This document shows positions 34,041 to 47,439 of a stretch of 64,000 nt of DNA, piece after piece. The translations under genes were made by a program, and so were the position numbers. The stretch lies in the NCBI GenBank assembly GCA_963774745.1, contig CAVZGE010000002.1, forward strand, positions 372,001-436,000, read 5' to 3'. The stretch's first letter is position 1; every line of letters begins with the position of its first letter. The stretch is from Prado023 sp963774745 (lineage in GTDB: Bacteria; Actinomycetota; Actinomycetes; S36-B12; CAIYMF01). The notes under the pieces were generated by a model. The model did not search any database. It saw nothing but the letters and a program-made list of their open reading frames with translations, and had not been told where the DNA came from.

Positions 34041-36269
34041 TCAGTCGTTGGCGGGGGCCTTCACCGAGCCGAGCAGCAGCGATGCCACGTCGATGACCTC
34101 GACCGGCGTGGCGTCCTCGCCCGCCTCCTGCGCGCGCACGGTCACACCGTCGTGCAGCATCACCGAGCAGAACGGGCAGGCCACCGCGATCTTGTCCGCA
34201 CCGGTCCCGATCGCCTCGTCGGCGCGGTTCTGGTTGATGCGGGTCCCGAGGCGCTCCTCCATCCACATCTGCGCGCCACCGGCGCCGCAGCAGAAGGACT
34301 TGTCGGCAGTCCGCTCCATCTCGACCAGCTTCACGCCGGGCACCGAGGCGACCAGCTCGCGGGGCGGCACGTACACCTTGTTGTGCCGGCCCAGGTAGCA
34401 CGGGTCGTGATAGGTGACCGTCGAGTCGATCGGCGTGAGCGGCTTGAGCCGGCCGTCGCGCAGCAGGGTGGCGAGCAGCTGGCTGTGGTGGACGACCTCG
34501 TAGTCCCCGCCGAGCTGCGGGTACTCCCGGCCGATCGTGTTCATGCAGTGCGGGCAGGTCACGACGATCCGCCTGGCCTTGACCTCGTTGAGCACCTCGA
34601 CGTTCTGCATGGCCTGCATCTGGAACAGGAACTCGTTGCCGGCGCGACGGGCCGGGTCGCCGGTGCACGTCTCGCCCTCGCCGAGCACCATGTACTTCAC
34701 GCCCGCGACGTTGAGGAGCTCGGCGACGTCCTTGGTGGTCTGCTTCGCGCGGTCCTCGTAGGCCCCGGCACAGCCGACCCAGAACAGGTACTCGACATCT
34801 GCCGGGATCTCGTCCTCGCCCTCCATCCCGAACACCGGGACCTCGAAGTCGACCTCGCTGATCCAGTCGTTGCGCTTCGAGGCGTTCATGCCCCACGGGT
34901 TGCCCTTGTTCTCCAGGTTCTTGAACAGGCTGTTGAGCTCGTTGGGGAACTCGGTGGCGATCATCACCTGGTGGCGGCGCATGTCGATGAAGTGGTCGAT
35001 GTGCTCGATGTCCACGGGGCACTGGTTGACGCACGCGCCGCACGTGGTGCAGGACCACAGGGCGTCCACGTCGATGACCGGGCCCTCGTGCGAGCGGTGC
35101 CCGGACGCGTCGTAGCCGTCGGTGTCGCGGTGCGGGTCGAAGTCGCGCTCGCCGATCAGGGGCCGCTGCGCCTCGGCCTGGACCTTCTCCGGCATCGTGG
35201 CCAGGACCTCGTCGTCCACCTCGCCGAACTCCACGTTCTTCCCGTCGAGCTTCTTCTGGGTGGCCGTGATGTAGGGCGCCTTGGTGAAGGCGTGGTCACG
35301 CAGGTCCATGATCATGAGCTTCGGGCTCAGCGGCTTCTCGGTGTTCCACGCCGGGCACTGGCTCTGGCAGCGACCGCACTCGGTGCAGGTCGCCATGTCG
35401 AGCAGGCCCTTCCAGGTGAAGTCCTCGATCCGGCCGCGTCCGAACACCGCGTCGTCGGCGGGGTCCTCGAAGTCGATCTTCTCGGTCCCGGAGTACATCT
35501 CCAGCAGCGGACCGAGGCCGTCGGGACGCCGCGAGAAGTACACGTTGATGGGGGCGGCGAAGATGTGCAGGTGCTTGCTGTGCAGCACGATCAGCAGGAA
35601 GCCGAGGATGACCGCGACGTGGGCCCAGAGGCCCAGGGTCAGCAGCCACTCGTTGGCCGTCTCGCCGAGCGGCTCGAGCACGGTGGCCACGGCGTGCGAG
35701 GCGAACGCGCCGTCCATCCCCTCGGGGCCCTCCGCGTTGATCTTGGCGCCGCGGTAGAGCAGCAGGGTGGCCACGACCATGAAGATCATGAACAGCACGA
35801 GCCAGGCGCCGGAGGTGTGCGAGCCGAAGAACCGCGACCAGCGGCCCTCCTTGGCCGGGTTGTTCCGGAACCGGATCACGGCGAAGACCAGGATCCCGAC
35901 CAGGACGAGGACCGCGAACAGGTCCTCGAGGAAGCGCACGACCGGCCAGGTGCCGATGATCGGGAACGCGAAGTCGGCGATGAACAGCTCGCCGAACGCC
36001 TCGACGACCGTGAGCGTCAGGATGAGGAACCCGAAGAAGACGAACACGTGGGCGATGCCGGGCACCGACCACTTGAGCAGCTTCTTCTGGCCGAGGACCT
36101 CGGTGGCCTCGACCTGCACGCGCGCGCCGACCTGGTCGGTGCGGCCCACCGCGGGCTGCCCGGAGCGGATCAGCCCCTGCAGGAACCACGCGCGCTTGAG
36201 GGCCAGGAACCCGGCCACCGCAATGATCACCAAGCCGACCACTGCCCGGATCAGCATCATCGAATCCAT
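34041..36269 (-). CDS. etfD: EtfD-like membrane iron-sulfur oxidoreductase
   Basis: This 742-residue protein has about five membrane helices in residues 5-240, similar to the NarI/heterodisulfide-reductase membrane part. Two [4Fe-4S] motifs follow, CTECGRCQSQCP and CTTCGACVNQCP, then two CCG domains with WVGCAGAY and FCCGAGGAQ. The layout matches mycobacterial Rv0338c (EtfD), which passes electrons from ETF to menaquinone during beta-oxidation. ATG 36269 has AGGAGG upstream; the frame continues further but without support. A fadE-type operator lies 78-93 bp upstream. Confidence 0.87.
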   Translation of the reverse strand: MDSMMLIRAVVGLVIIAVAGFLALKRAWFLQGLIRSGQPAVGRTDQVGARVQVEATEVLGQKKLLKWSVPGIAHVFVFFGFLILTLTVVEAFGELFIADFAFPIIGTWPVVRFLEDLFAVLVLVGILVFAVIRFRNNPAKEGRWSRFFGSHTSGAWLVLFMIFMVVATLLLYRGAKINAEGPEGMDGAFASHAVATVLEPLGETANEWLLTLGLWAHVAVILGFLLIVLHSKHLHIFAAPINVYFSRRPDGLGPLLEMYSGTEKIDFEDPADDAVFGRGRIEDFTWKGLLDMATCTECGRCQSQCPAWNTEKPLSPKLMIMDLRDHAFTKAPYITATQKKLDGKNVEFGEVDDEVLATMPEKVQAEAQRPLIGERDFDPHRDTDGYDASGHRSHEGPVIDVDALWSCTTCGACVNQCPVDIEHIDHFIDMRRHQVMIATEFPNELNSLFKNLENKGNPWGMNASKRNDWISEVDFEVPVFGMEGEDEIPADVEYLFWVGCAGAYEDRAKQTTKDVAELLNVAGVKYMVLGEGETCTGDPARRAGNEFLFQMQAMQNVEVLNEVKARRIVVTCPHCMNTIGREYPQLGGDYEVVHHSQLLATLLRDGRLKPLTPIDSTVTYHDPCYLGRHNKVYVPPRELVASVPGVKLVEMERTADKSFCCGAGGAQMWMEERLGTRINQNRADEAIGTGADKIAVACPFCSVMLHDGVTVRAQEAGEDATPVEVIDVASLLLGSVKAPAND

Positions 36270-36346
36270 GTCCGCCAACCTCCTGGCCGGGGGTGCCCCG
36301 CCCGGCCCATTCTCGCCCCATCGCACGACGGGCCATCGAGTGGGAG

Positions 36347-36362
36347 CCTACCGATCGGTAAC
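36347..36362 (-). promoter_or_regulatory. Operator-like element upstream of etfD, shared with fadE
   Basis: CCTACCGATCGGTAAC, containing the perfect palindrome TACCGATCGGTA at 36349-36360. It matches the fadE element at 14359 at 13 of 16 bases. Distance to the etfD start is 78 bp. Confidence 0.62.
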
Positions 36363-36462
36363 GTAGCCGATTCGCCCGAGGGGTGGGCAATCCGGGCGGG
36401 GTTCTCCGGTCCGGGCATCCACGGGGCGCCCGCGGGCGAGGACCGATTCCGTGGACCCTCAA

Positions 36463-36483
36463 CTTGAGTCATGGTGGCTCAAG
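36463..36483 (+). promoter_or_regulatory. HAIR element (HspR operator) upstream of dnaK
   Basis: CTTGAGT-N7-GCTCAAG differs from the HAIR consensus CTTGAGT-N7-ACTCAAG at one base. It lies 111 bp before the dnaK ATG. HspR, encoded in the same operon, binds such sites and represses with DnaK as co-repressor. Confidence 0.9.
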
Positions 36484-36499
36484 TTAGATGAGTGACAAC

Positions 36500-36531
36500 T
36501 TGACATAAACTCCGCGCGAGGGGACTATAGG
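36500..36531 (+). promoter_or_regulatory. Candidate dnaK promoter
   Basis: TTGACA at 36500-36505 is a consensus -35. GACTATAG at 36523-36530 holds a plausible -10 with 17-18 bp spacing. It lies 17 bp downstream of the HAIR element, so HspR could block polymerase binding. Confidence 0.6.
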
Positions 36532-36593
36532 ACAGTCATAACGCGCCCGCCGGCGTCGCCGCCGGGCATCCGAACGGAAAGGAACCACCTTCC

Positions 36594-38455
<1,862 letters not shown>

Positions 38456-38459
<4 letters not shown>

Positions 38460-39193
38460 CTGAGCGTCCCGAGCAGACCCCGCCTCCGGAGGGCTTCGTG
38501 CCCCCGGCGGCGGGGCAGCCCGATCCGGACGCCAGCCAGCCGGCAGGGTCGTCCGATCCTGACGTGGTCGACGCGGAGATCGTCGAGGGCGACGCCCCGG
38601 TGACGGCGACGGGGCCTGACTCCGAGGTCCTCGAGGGAGAGGTCGTCGAGCCGTCCACGACGGAGGCGGCCGAGGCCGACGCACTGCTGGCCGAGGCACT
38701 GGACGCCGAGGCCATCGAGGCGGAGTTCACAGCGGCTGAGGCCGACCTGGCCGCAGCCGCAGGTGGGCAGGGGGCCGTCGCCGAGCCGGTGGCGATCCTG
38801 ACCGCCGACCTGCAGCGCGTGCACGCGGAGTACTCCAACTACCGCAAGCGCGTCGAGCGCGATCGGGAGCTCGTGCGCGAGCGGGCGGTCGAGTCGGCCC
38901 TGGTCGAGCTGCTGCCGATCCTCGACGACATCGGCCGCGCGCGTGACCACGACGAGCTGGTCGGCGGGTTCCGCAGCGTCGGTGAGGCGCTGGAGGCTGC
39001 TGTCGTCCGGCTGGGACTGACGCCCTTCGGGACCGTCGGCGAGCCGTTCGACCCGACCCGCCACGAGGCGCTCATGCGCGAGGAGCGCGCGGGCGTCACG
39101 GAGCCGACGGTGGTCACGATCCTGCAGGTCGGCTACGAGATGAACGGGCGCGTCGTGCGCCCGGCGCGCGTGTCGGTCGCCGGCACGGACTGA
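38456..39193 (+). CDS. grpE: Nucleotide exchange factor GrpE
   Basis: This 245-residue protein has a long acidic, Pro/Ala/Glu-rich N-terminal region (about residues 1-110), common in actinobacteria, and a GrpE core: DLQRVHAEYSNYRKRVERD, then the four-helix region ELLPILDDIGRARDH and the beta wing with LGLTPFGTVGEPFDP and HEALM. It releases ADP from DnaK. GTG 38456 overlaps the dnaK stop as GTGA. Confidence 0.96.
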
Positions 39194-39224
39194 TCGCAGG
39201 AACACGAGAGGAGGTGGGGGTGCG

Positions 39225-40451
39225 GTGAGCACGAAGGACTGGATCGACAAGGACTTCTACAAGATCCTGGGCGTCAAGAAGACCGCCACGGCCGACGAGA
39301 TCAAGAAGGCCTACCGCACCCTCGCCCGCACGCACCACCCGGACAAGAATCCGGACAACGCGGCCGCGGAGGCGAAGTTCAAGGAGGTCTCCGAGGCCTA
39401 CGACGTCCTGTCGGACCCCAAGACCCGCAAGGAGTACGACGAGGCCCGCGCCCTGTTCGGCGGCGGGGGCGTCCGGTTCCCCGGCGGCTTCGGCGGCGGC
39501 ACCGGAACGAGCGGCGGCGGGGGGGTCAACTTCGACGACCTGCTGGCCCAGATGCGCCAGCAGGGCGGTGGCGCTGGTGGCCCCGCGGGTACCGGTGGCG
39601 GTGTCGGCGGGGTGTTCGGCGACGTCCTCGGTGGGCTGTTCAACCGGGGTGGCCAGCGAACGACCACCCGCCCGGCGAGGCGGGGAGCCGACGTGGAGAG
39701 CGAGGCGACGATCTCGTTCGTCGAGGCACTCGACGGCGTGACGGTCTCCATGCGGCTGACCACCGATGCACCCTGCTCGGCCTGTTCCGGGACCGGTGCC
39801 GCCGCGGGTACCGCCCCCCGGATGTGCCCCACCTGCAACGGCACCGGCCAGGCCGTGCGCAGCCAGGGCGGGTTCGCCCTGTCCGAGCCGTGCCGGGCGT
39901 GCCTGGGCCGCGGCATGGTCGTCGACACGCCGTGCACCACCTGCGCCGGCTCGGGGCGCGGCAAGTCCGCGCGACCTGTCAGCGCCCGCATCCCGCCGGG
40001 CGTCACCGACGGGGCGCGCATCCGGCTCAAGGGCAAGGGCGCGGCCGGCGAGAACGGCGGGCCGCCCGGGGACCTGTTCATCGTCGTCCACGTCAGCTCC
40101 GACCCCGTCTTCGGCCGGGCCAAGGACAACGTCACCGTGACCGTCCCAGTCACGTTCGCGGAGGCCGCGCTCGGCGCGGACATCCCCATCCCGCTGCCGC
40201 GTGGCGGCAGGGTCACGCTCAAGATCCCCGCCGGGACCGCCAACGGGCGCACGTTCCGGGTTCGTGGCCGGGGCGCGACCCGCCGCGACGGGACCATGGG
40301 CGACCTGCTGGCCACCGTGGAGGTGGCCGTTCCCAAGACGCTCACCGACGAGGCCCGCGCCGCCCTGGAGGCGTACATCGCGGCGGCCGACGAGCCCGAC
40401 CCCCGGACCCACCTGATGGCCATCACGACAAGTACCAAGGGAGGCAGCTGA
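39225..40451 (+). CDS. dnaJ: Co-chaperone DnaJ (Hsp40, type I)
   Basis: This 408-residue protein has the J domain with HPD in THHPDKNPDN (near residue 43), a Gly-rich linker of about 65 residues, and a zinc-finger region with four repeats: CSACSGTG, CPTCNGTG, CRACLGRG and CTTCAGSG. Two client-binding domains and a dimerisation end follow. It stimulates DnaK ATPase and delivers substrates. GTG 39225 has GAGGAGGTGG upstream. The stop shares one base with the hspR ATG. Confidence 0.97.
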   Translation: MSTKDWIDKDFYKILGVKKTATADEIKKAYRTLARTHHPDKNPDNAAAEAKFKEVSEAYDVLSDPKTRKEYDEARALFGGGGVRFPGGFGGGTGTSGGGGVNFDDLLAQMRQQGGGAGGPAGTGGGVGGVFGDVLGGLFNRGGQRTTTRPARRGADVESEATISFVEALDGVTVSMRLTTDAPCSACSGTGAAAGTAPRMCPTCNGTGQAVRSQGGFALSEPCRACLGRGMVVDTPCTTCAGSGRGKSARPVSARIPPGVTDGARIRLKGKGAAGENGGPPGDLFIVVHVSSDPVFGRAKDNVTVTVPVTFAEAALGADIPIPLPRGGRVTLKIPAGTANGRTFRVRGRGATRRDGTMGDLLATVEVAVPKTLTDEARAALEAYIAAADEPDPRTHLMAITTSTKGGS

Positions 40452-40780
40452 TGGACTTCGATGACGACACCCCGGTCTACGCGATCTCCATCGCGGCGTC
40501 GCTGGCCGGCCTGCACCCCCAGACCCTTCGCCAGTACGACCGGCTCGGCCTGGTCTCCCCGAACCGCACCGGTGGGCGCAACCGCCTGTACTCCATGCGC
40601 GACGTCGCCCGGCTGCGCGAGGTGCAGCGGCTCGCCGCGGACGGGGTGAACCTGACCGGCATCATGCGCATCCTCGAGCTGGAGGAGCACCTGGACGACA
40701 TGCGCCGCCGCCTCGACGCCCTCGAGGGCCGCGAGCGTTCGACGGCGCTGGTCGTCTGGCGCCCCGAGCGCCGCCGCTGA
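40451..40780 (+). CDS. hspR: Heat-shock repressor HspR (MerR family)
   Basis: This 109-residue protein has the MerR helix-turn-helix (VYAISIAASLAGLHPQTLRQYDRLGLVSP) and wing (TGGRNRLYSMRDVARL), then a short coiled coil. It is the actinobacterial repressor of the dnaK operon and recognises HAIR boxes, one of which lies ahead of dnaK. Encoded as the fourth gene, it closes the feedback loop. Confidence 0.96.
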   Translation: MDFDDDTPVYAISIAASLAGLHPQTLRQYDRLGLVSPNRTGGRNRLYSMRDVARLREVQRLAADGVNLTGIMRILELEEHLDDMRRRLDALEGRERSTALVVWRPERRR

Positions 40781-40798
40781 GGCCCTGCCTCGCGTGGT

Positions 40799-40839
40799 GG
40801 TAGTCGATCTGGTCGATCTGATCGACCGAATCGACTACC
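40799..40839. terminator. 19-bp hairpin between hspR and clpB
   Basis: GGTAGTCGATCTGGTCGAT at 40799-40817 pairs with 40821-40839, with one G-U and one mismatch and a 3-nt loop. No T-run follows. It may attenuate or process the dnaK-clpB transcript. Its GTCGATCTGGTCGAT core resembles the 16-bp units between purD and purB. Confidence 0.5.
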
Positions 40840-40884
40840 GCGACAGCGAGCATCCATAGCCATTGACCCTGAAGGAGGATCGCC

Positions 40885-43470
<2,586 letters not shown>

Positions 43471-43775
43471 GCCGCAGCCAGCCACCCGTCGGCCGTCCCG
43501 CTGGCGGCCGTCCCAGCCCCAGGATCGCGGTCTTGGTCCAAGTTCGCAGCCGTTTCTGGGAGCAGGTCGCCGCAGTCGCTTGGGACTTGGAGCGAACGTG
43601 GCGGGGGGCGGGCGGGGGCGCGGGGGCGCCACCTACAGCGCGCGCGGATGGCGCCAATGCGGCTACGGTCGGCCCCTGAGTCATACCCCCTCGGGCACCA
43701 ACCTGGCTCGATGCCTGTCGGGTGGTGACCTGGTGGGGTCGGGGGGCCGAGGACGAGCAGGGGAGCGTGGTGGGC
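43471..43775. other. 305 bp without a gene; G-quadruplex motif
   Basis: Between clpB and the fusion gene. At 43602-43626 there are G6, G3, G5 and G5 runs separated by one to three bases on the plus strand. A pair TCCAAGT (43537) and ACTTGGA (43585) could form a loose loop. No gene or clear promoter seen. Confidence 0.5.
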
Positions 43776-46700
43776 ATGAGCGCGGACGTCCGAGCAGAGG
43801 GTGGGGCGCCGGCCGTCGTGACCCGGGGGCGGGTGTCCAGCGGCACGGTCCTGGGAGTCGCGTCGTTCGGGGCATTCCTGGCCTTCCTCGACGCCACGAT
43901 CGTCAACGTCGCGTTCCCGAGCATCCGCGAGTCGTTCCCCGACTCCACGATCAGCAACCTCTCCTGGGTCCTCAACGCCTACAACATCGTCTTCGCCGCG
44001 TTCCTGGTCCCGTTCGGGCGCCTCACTGACCTGGTCGGCCGCAAGCGGGCGTTCGTCTGGGGCGTCCTGGTCTTCACGGTCGCATCGGTGGTCTGCGCGT
44101 TCTCGCCCTCGGTCGCCTTCCTCATCGGGGCCCGTGTGGTGCAGGCCCTCGGGGCGGCGATGCTGGTGCCGGCGTCGCTGGCACTGGTCGTCGCGGCGTT
44201 CCCCGCGGAGCGCCGGACCCACGCCGTGGGACTCTGGGGGGCATCGGCCGCGCTGGCGTCCGGGCTCGGCCCGCCGATCGGTGGCCTGCTGGTGCAGGTC
44301 GGCGACTGGCGCTGGGCATTCCTGGTCAACCTCCCCTTCGGGATCGCCGCATGGGTCCTGGCCAGGCGCTCGCTCGTGGAGAGCCGCGCGCCCGGGCGCC
44401 GCACGCTGCCGGACCTCGGCGGGGCGGCGCTGTTCGCCCTCGCGCTCGGGCTGCTCACCCTGGGGATCGTGCAGGGCGGCGACTGGGGGTGGACGAGCTG
44501 GCCGGTGATCGGCTGCTTCCTCGCCGCCGCGGCGCTCCTGGGCCTGTTCGTCACCAGCTCGCGGCGCCACCGGTCACCCCTTCTCGACCCCGAGCTGCTC
44601 AAGGTGCGCGCCTTCAAGGTCGGCAACGTGGCCACGGTCGCGGCCGGCATGGGCTTCTACGCCTACCTGCTCACGAACATCCTGTGGTTGACCTACGTCT
44701 GGGGCTACAGCGTCCTGCGCGCCGGCCTCGCGCTGGTTCCGGCCGCCCTGATCGCGGCGGTGGTCGCGGCCGTCCTGGGCCCGATCGCCGCCGAGCGCGG
44801 ATACCGGCTGTTCATCATCCCGGGCGCGCTGGTCTGGGCCTCGGGCTACGTCTGGTACGCGACCCAGGTGGGCACGACCCCGGCGTTCCTCACCCAGTGG
44901 TTGCCCGGCCAGGTGCTCAGCGGCATCGGGGTCGGGATGACCCTGCCGCTGCTCGGCAGCGCGACGCTGGCGGCCGTCCCGGGTGGCCGCTACGCGACCG
45001 CCTCCGCAGTCGCCTCGAGCACCCGGCAGATGGGCGGTGTCCTGGGCATCGCCCTGCTCGTGGTGATCATCGGAACGCCGACGCCGGCGACGTCCGTGGG
45101 GTCCTTCCGGGATGGCTGGTGGATGTCGGTGGCCTGCTTCGTGGCGGTCGCGGTCATCGCAGCCTTCCTCGGGCGGATCGAGCCGGCCACGGAGGAGCCC
45201 AAGGACCCGTCGGCGGCACGCATCGAGGTGCATCTGCCCCCGCCCGTCGCCGCTGAGGTGATGGGGGCCTCGTCAATCGCTGCCGTCCCGCTGTTCGCCC
45301 GACTGCCGGAGCCGGTGCGTACCTCCCTGGACGAGTCCGCCCGCGATCGGCATCTTCAGGCGGGCGCCTGGTTGTTCCGCACCGGCGATGTCGCTGATGC
45401 CGTCTACGTCGTCCGTGCCGGGCGGTTGGAGGTGGTGTCCGACGATGAGGTCGTCCGTGAGCTCGGGCCCGGCTCCGTCGTTGGCGAGCTCGCGCTGCTC
45501 ACGGGTGGGACGCGGTCAGCCTCGATCCGAGCCCGCCGCGACACGATCCTGCGGGAGGTCTCGCGCGCCGACTTCGACGCGGCGATGGCGCGGGACCCCG
45601 GCGCCCATCCCGCCCTGGCCGCCGTGCTGGCCGAGCAGCTCAGTGATGCCCGGCCGCCGGCCCGGGCTGGCGGAACCCGACCCGTGGTGGTCTCGGTCGT
45701 CGGGATCCACCCGGGCGCCCCTGTCGAGGCAGTGGGCGCCGGGCTGCTGACCGAGCTGCGGACGCACCTGCGGGTCGACACGTTGGCCAGCCCCACTCCC
45801 GAGGAGCTGCAGCGCGCCGAGGGCAGCCTCGATCGGGTCCTGCTCGTGGCCGGCTCGGATGACCCGAGCCGGGACTTCTGCCTCCGCCAGGCCGACCACG
45901 TGGTCCTGGTCGCCGCGGCCGACGCGGCCGTCCCCGATGCCGAGTCCCTCGATCAGCAGGGCGCCGACCTCGTCCTCGTGGGCGTCCGGCCGGAGGAGGA
46001 GATGGTGCGCCGCTGGTGCCACGCGCTGGAGCCCTGGCAGGTCACCATCGTGGCCGAGGGCGCGCCGCGCGAGGACCTGCGGATGCTCGCAGCCCGGATC
46101 GGTGGCTGGTCGGTGGGGATGGTGCTGGCCGGTGGCGGGGCTCGGGGGTTCGCCCACATCGGCGTCCTGCAGGAGCTTGCCGCTGCCGGGATCGCCGTCG
46201 ACCGTGTGGCCGGCAGCAGCATCGGTGCCATCGTGTCCGGCGCGTACGCCTCGGGGATGGATCCCGAGACGATGCACGAGGTGTTCTACGGGGAGTTCGT
46301 CCGGGGCAACCCGATCGGGGACTACACCGCCCCCACCGTCTCGTTGATCAAGGGCCGGCGGACCCGGCACCTGCTTCGCAACCATCTCGGGGGCCGGGAG
46401 ATCCAGGCGCTTGCTCGGCAGTTCCGGTGCATGAGCGTGGACCTGCTCGGACGGGTGCCGGTGGAGCACCGCCGCGGCGACCTCGCGGAGGCAGTCAGCG
46501 CCTCGGTCTCGATCCCGGTCGTGTTCCCCCCGATGCGCCTGGAGAACCGGCTGCTCGTCGACGGTGGCGTCCTGGACAACCTCCCGGTTCGCCTGCTGAC
46601 CGAGCGTGATGAGGGCCCGATCCTCGCCGTGAACATCGCCATGGGCAGCGGGGGTGGCGGGTCGGCGCGCACAGGACCGCCGCGGATGCCCTCGATGGGC

Positions 46701-46904
46701 GACACGCTGCTGCGCGTGATGATGATCGGCAGTGGCGGGGCGGTCCAGGCCGCCCGCGCCCGCGGAGCCACGGTGATCACGCCACCCCCGCTGGGGGTCG
46801 GCACTCTCGAGTGGCACCAGTTCGACCTCGTGGTCGAGGCAGGGCGGATGGCTGCGCGCGAGCTGCTCGAGCAGACCGGGGGTCGGATCCCGGGACAGAG
46901 GTGA
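43776..46904 (+). CDS. MFS - cNMP-binding - patatin phospholipase fusion
   Basis: This 1042-residue protein joins three parts. Residues 20-475 form a DHA2-type MFS transporter with about 14 helices (DLVGRKRAF loop). Residues 495-615 are a cyclic-nucleotide-binding domain (LFARLPEPVRTSL, RTGDVADAVYVV, GSVVGELALL). From residue 770 is a patatin/NTE domain with oxyanion loop GGGARG at 786-791, Ser815 in GSSIG and Asp929 in DGG. Residues 615-770 resemble the linker seen in NTE proteins. Mycobacterial Rv3239c and Rv3728 have the same layout. GGGGAG precedes ATG 43776; in-frame GTGs at 43767-43770 are alternatives. The likely role is nucleotide-controlled lipid hydrolysis coupled to transport. Confidence 0.9.
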   Translation: MSADVRAEGGAPAVVTRGRVSSGTVLGVASFGAFLAFLDATIVNVAFPSIRESFPDSTISNLSWVLNAYNIVFAAFLVPFGRLTDLVGRKRAFVWGVLVFTVASVVCAFSPSVAFLIGARVVQALGAAMLVPASLALVVAAFPAERRTHAVGLWGASAALASGLGPPIGGLLVQVGDWRWAFLVNLPFGIAAWVLARRSLVESRAPGRRTLPDLGGAALFALALGLLTLGIVQGGDWGWTSWPVIGCFLAAAALLGLFVTSSRRHRSPLLDPELLKVRAFKVGNVATVAAGMGFYAYLLTNILWLTYVWGYSVLRAGLALVPAALIAAVVAAVLGPIAAERGYRLFIIPGALVWASGYVWYATQVGTTPAFLTQWLPGQVLSGIGVGMTLPLLGSATLAAVPGGRYATASAVASSTRQMGGVLGIALLVVIIGTPTPATSVGSFRDGWWMSVACFVAVAVIAAFLGRIEPATEEPKDPSAARIEVHLPPPVAAEVMGASSIAAVPLFARLPEPVRTSLDESARDRHLQAGAWLFRTGDVADAVYVVRAGRLEVVSDDEVVRELGPGSVVGELALLTGGTRSASIRARRDTILREVSRADFDAAMARDPGAHPALAAVLAEQLSDARPPARAGGTRPVVVSVVGIHPGAPVEAVGAGLLTELRTHLRVDTLASPTPEELQRAEGSLDRVLLVAGSDDPSRDFCLRQADHVVLVAAADAAVPDAESLDQQGADLVLVGVRPEEEMVRRWCHALEPWQVTIVAEGAPREDLRMLAARIGGWSVGMVLAGGGARGFAHIGVLQELAAAGIAVDRVAGSSIGAIVSGAYASGMDPETMHEVFYGEFVRGNPIGDYTAPTVSLIKGRRTRHLLRNHLGGREIQALARQFRCMSVDLLGRVPVEHRRGDLAEAVSASVSIPVVFPPMRLENRLLVDGGVLDNLPVRLLTERDEGPILAVNIAMGSGGGGSARTGPPRMPSMGDTLLRVMMIGSGGAVQAARARGATVITPPPLGVGTLEWHQFDLVVEAGRMAARELLEQTGGRIPGQR

Positions 46905-46989
46905 CCCCCCGCGCACCCATCAGAGCCCGTTTATCCTTGCTGCCTTCCGGCCCTGGGGAGGTTCACAGGGTGACGCCACACGGGGGGTC
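46903..46989 (-). ncRNA. ffs: Small SRP RNA (4.5S type)
   Basis: Read on the minus strand, the core GGGCCGGAAGGCAGCAAGG is the SRP RNA tetraloop domain that binds Ffh. The ends pair as GACCCCCC with GGGGGGTC, giving about 87 nt, normal for the small bacterial form. The 3' end overlaps the last two bases of the convergent patatin fusion gene. Confidence 0.9.
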
Positions 46990-47129
46990 GGAGAACATTC
47001 TACGCCCACCGCGAGGGTGGCCGACCACTGTCGGGACGTGCGCAGCCGGGGACAGCCGGACCAGGGCAGCGCAGGCAGGGCCGTCCGCGGATTCGGAGGA
47101 ACACCGCGGCGCACCGTAGAATCTTCGGT

Positions 47130-47214
47130 GGAGGATTCGCATAGTGGCCTAGTGCGCACGATTGGAAATCGTGTTGGGGTAACACCCTCACGGGTTCAAA
47201 TCCCGTATCCTCCG
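47130..47214 (+). tRNA. tRNA-Ser (anticodon GGA)
   Basis: An 85-nt class II tRNA: acceptor GGAGGAT/ATCCTCC, anticodon stem ACGATTGGAAATCGT with anticodon GGA, a long variable arm (GTTGGGGTAACACCC), and T-loop ACGGGTTCAAATCCCGT. Discriminator G, CCA not encoded. Confidence 0.96.
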
Positions 47215-47220
47215 CCGCAC

Positions 47221-47251
47221 CGAAGGGGCAGCCGACCAGGCTGCCCCTTCG
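47221..47251 (+). terminator. Terminator of tRNA-Ser
   Basis: Perfect 13-bp stem CGAAGGGGCAGCC (47221-47233) with its complement at 47239-47251 and a 5-nt loop, 6 bp past the tRNA. Confidence 0.75.
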
Positions 47252-47439
47252 CCGGTTCCAGGGCCGGTGTGGCCGCGATCAGCGCGAAACGTGAGCAGCC
47301 TCACAGCGAAATGCCCGATATGCGAGGCTTCCCGGCGTTTCGATCATGCCCCACCGGGCATGGGCACGCCCTGTCGCCACCACAGACGACCGACGGAGCA
47401 TCCCGCTGCGCCCGAGCCTGGCGACGAGGAGCACACCTC

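Noticed and set aside
47252..47439. c-di-AMP-type riboswitch before the M23 peptidase
   Set aside because: Such riboswitches often precede wall hydrolases in actinobacteria, but the expected conserved GGGGA and core pairings were not found by eye.
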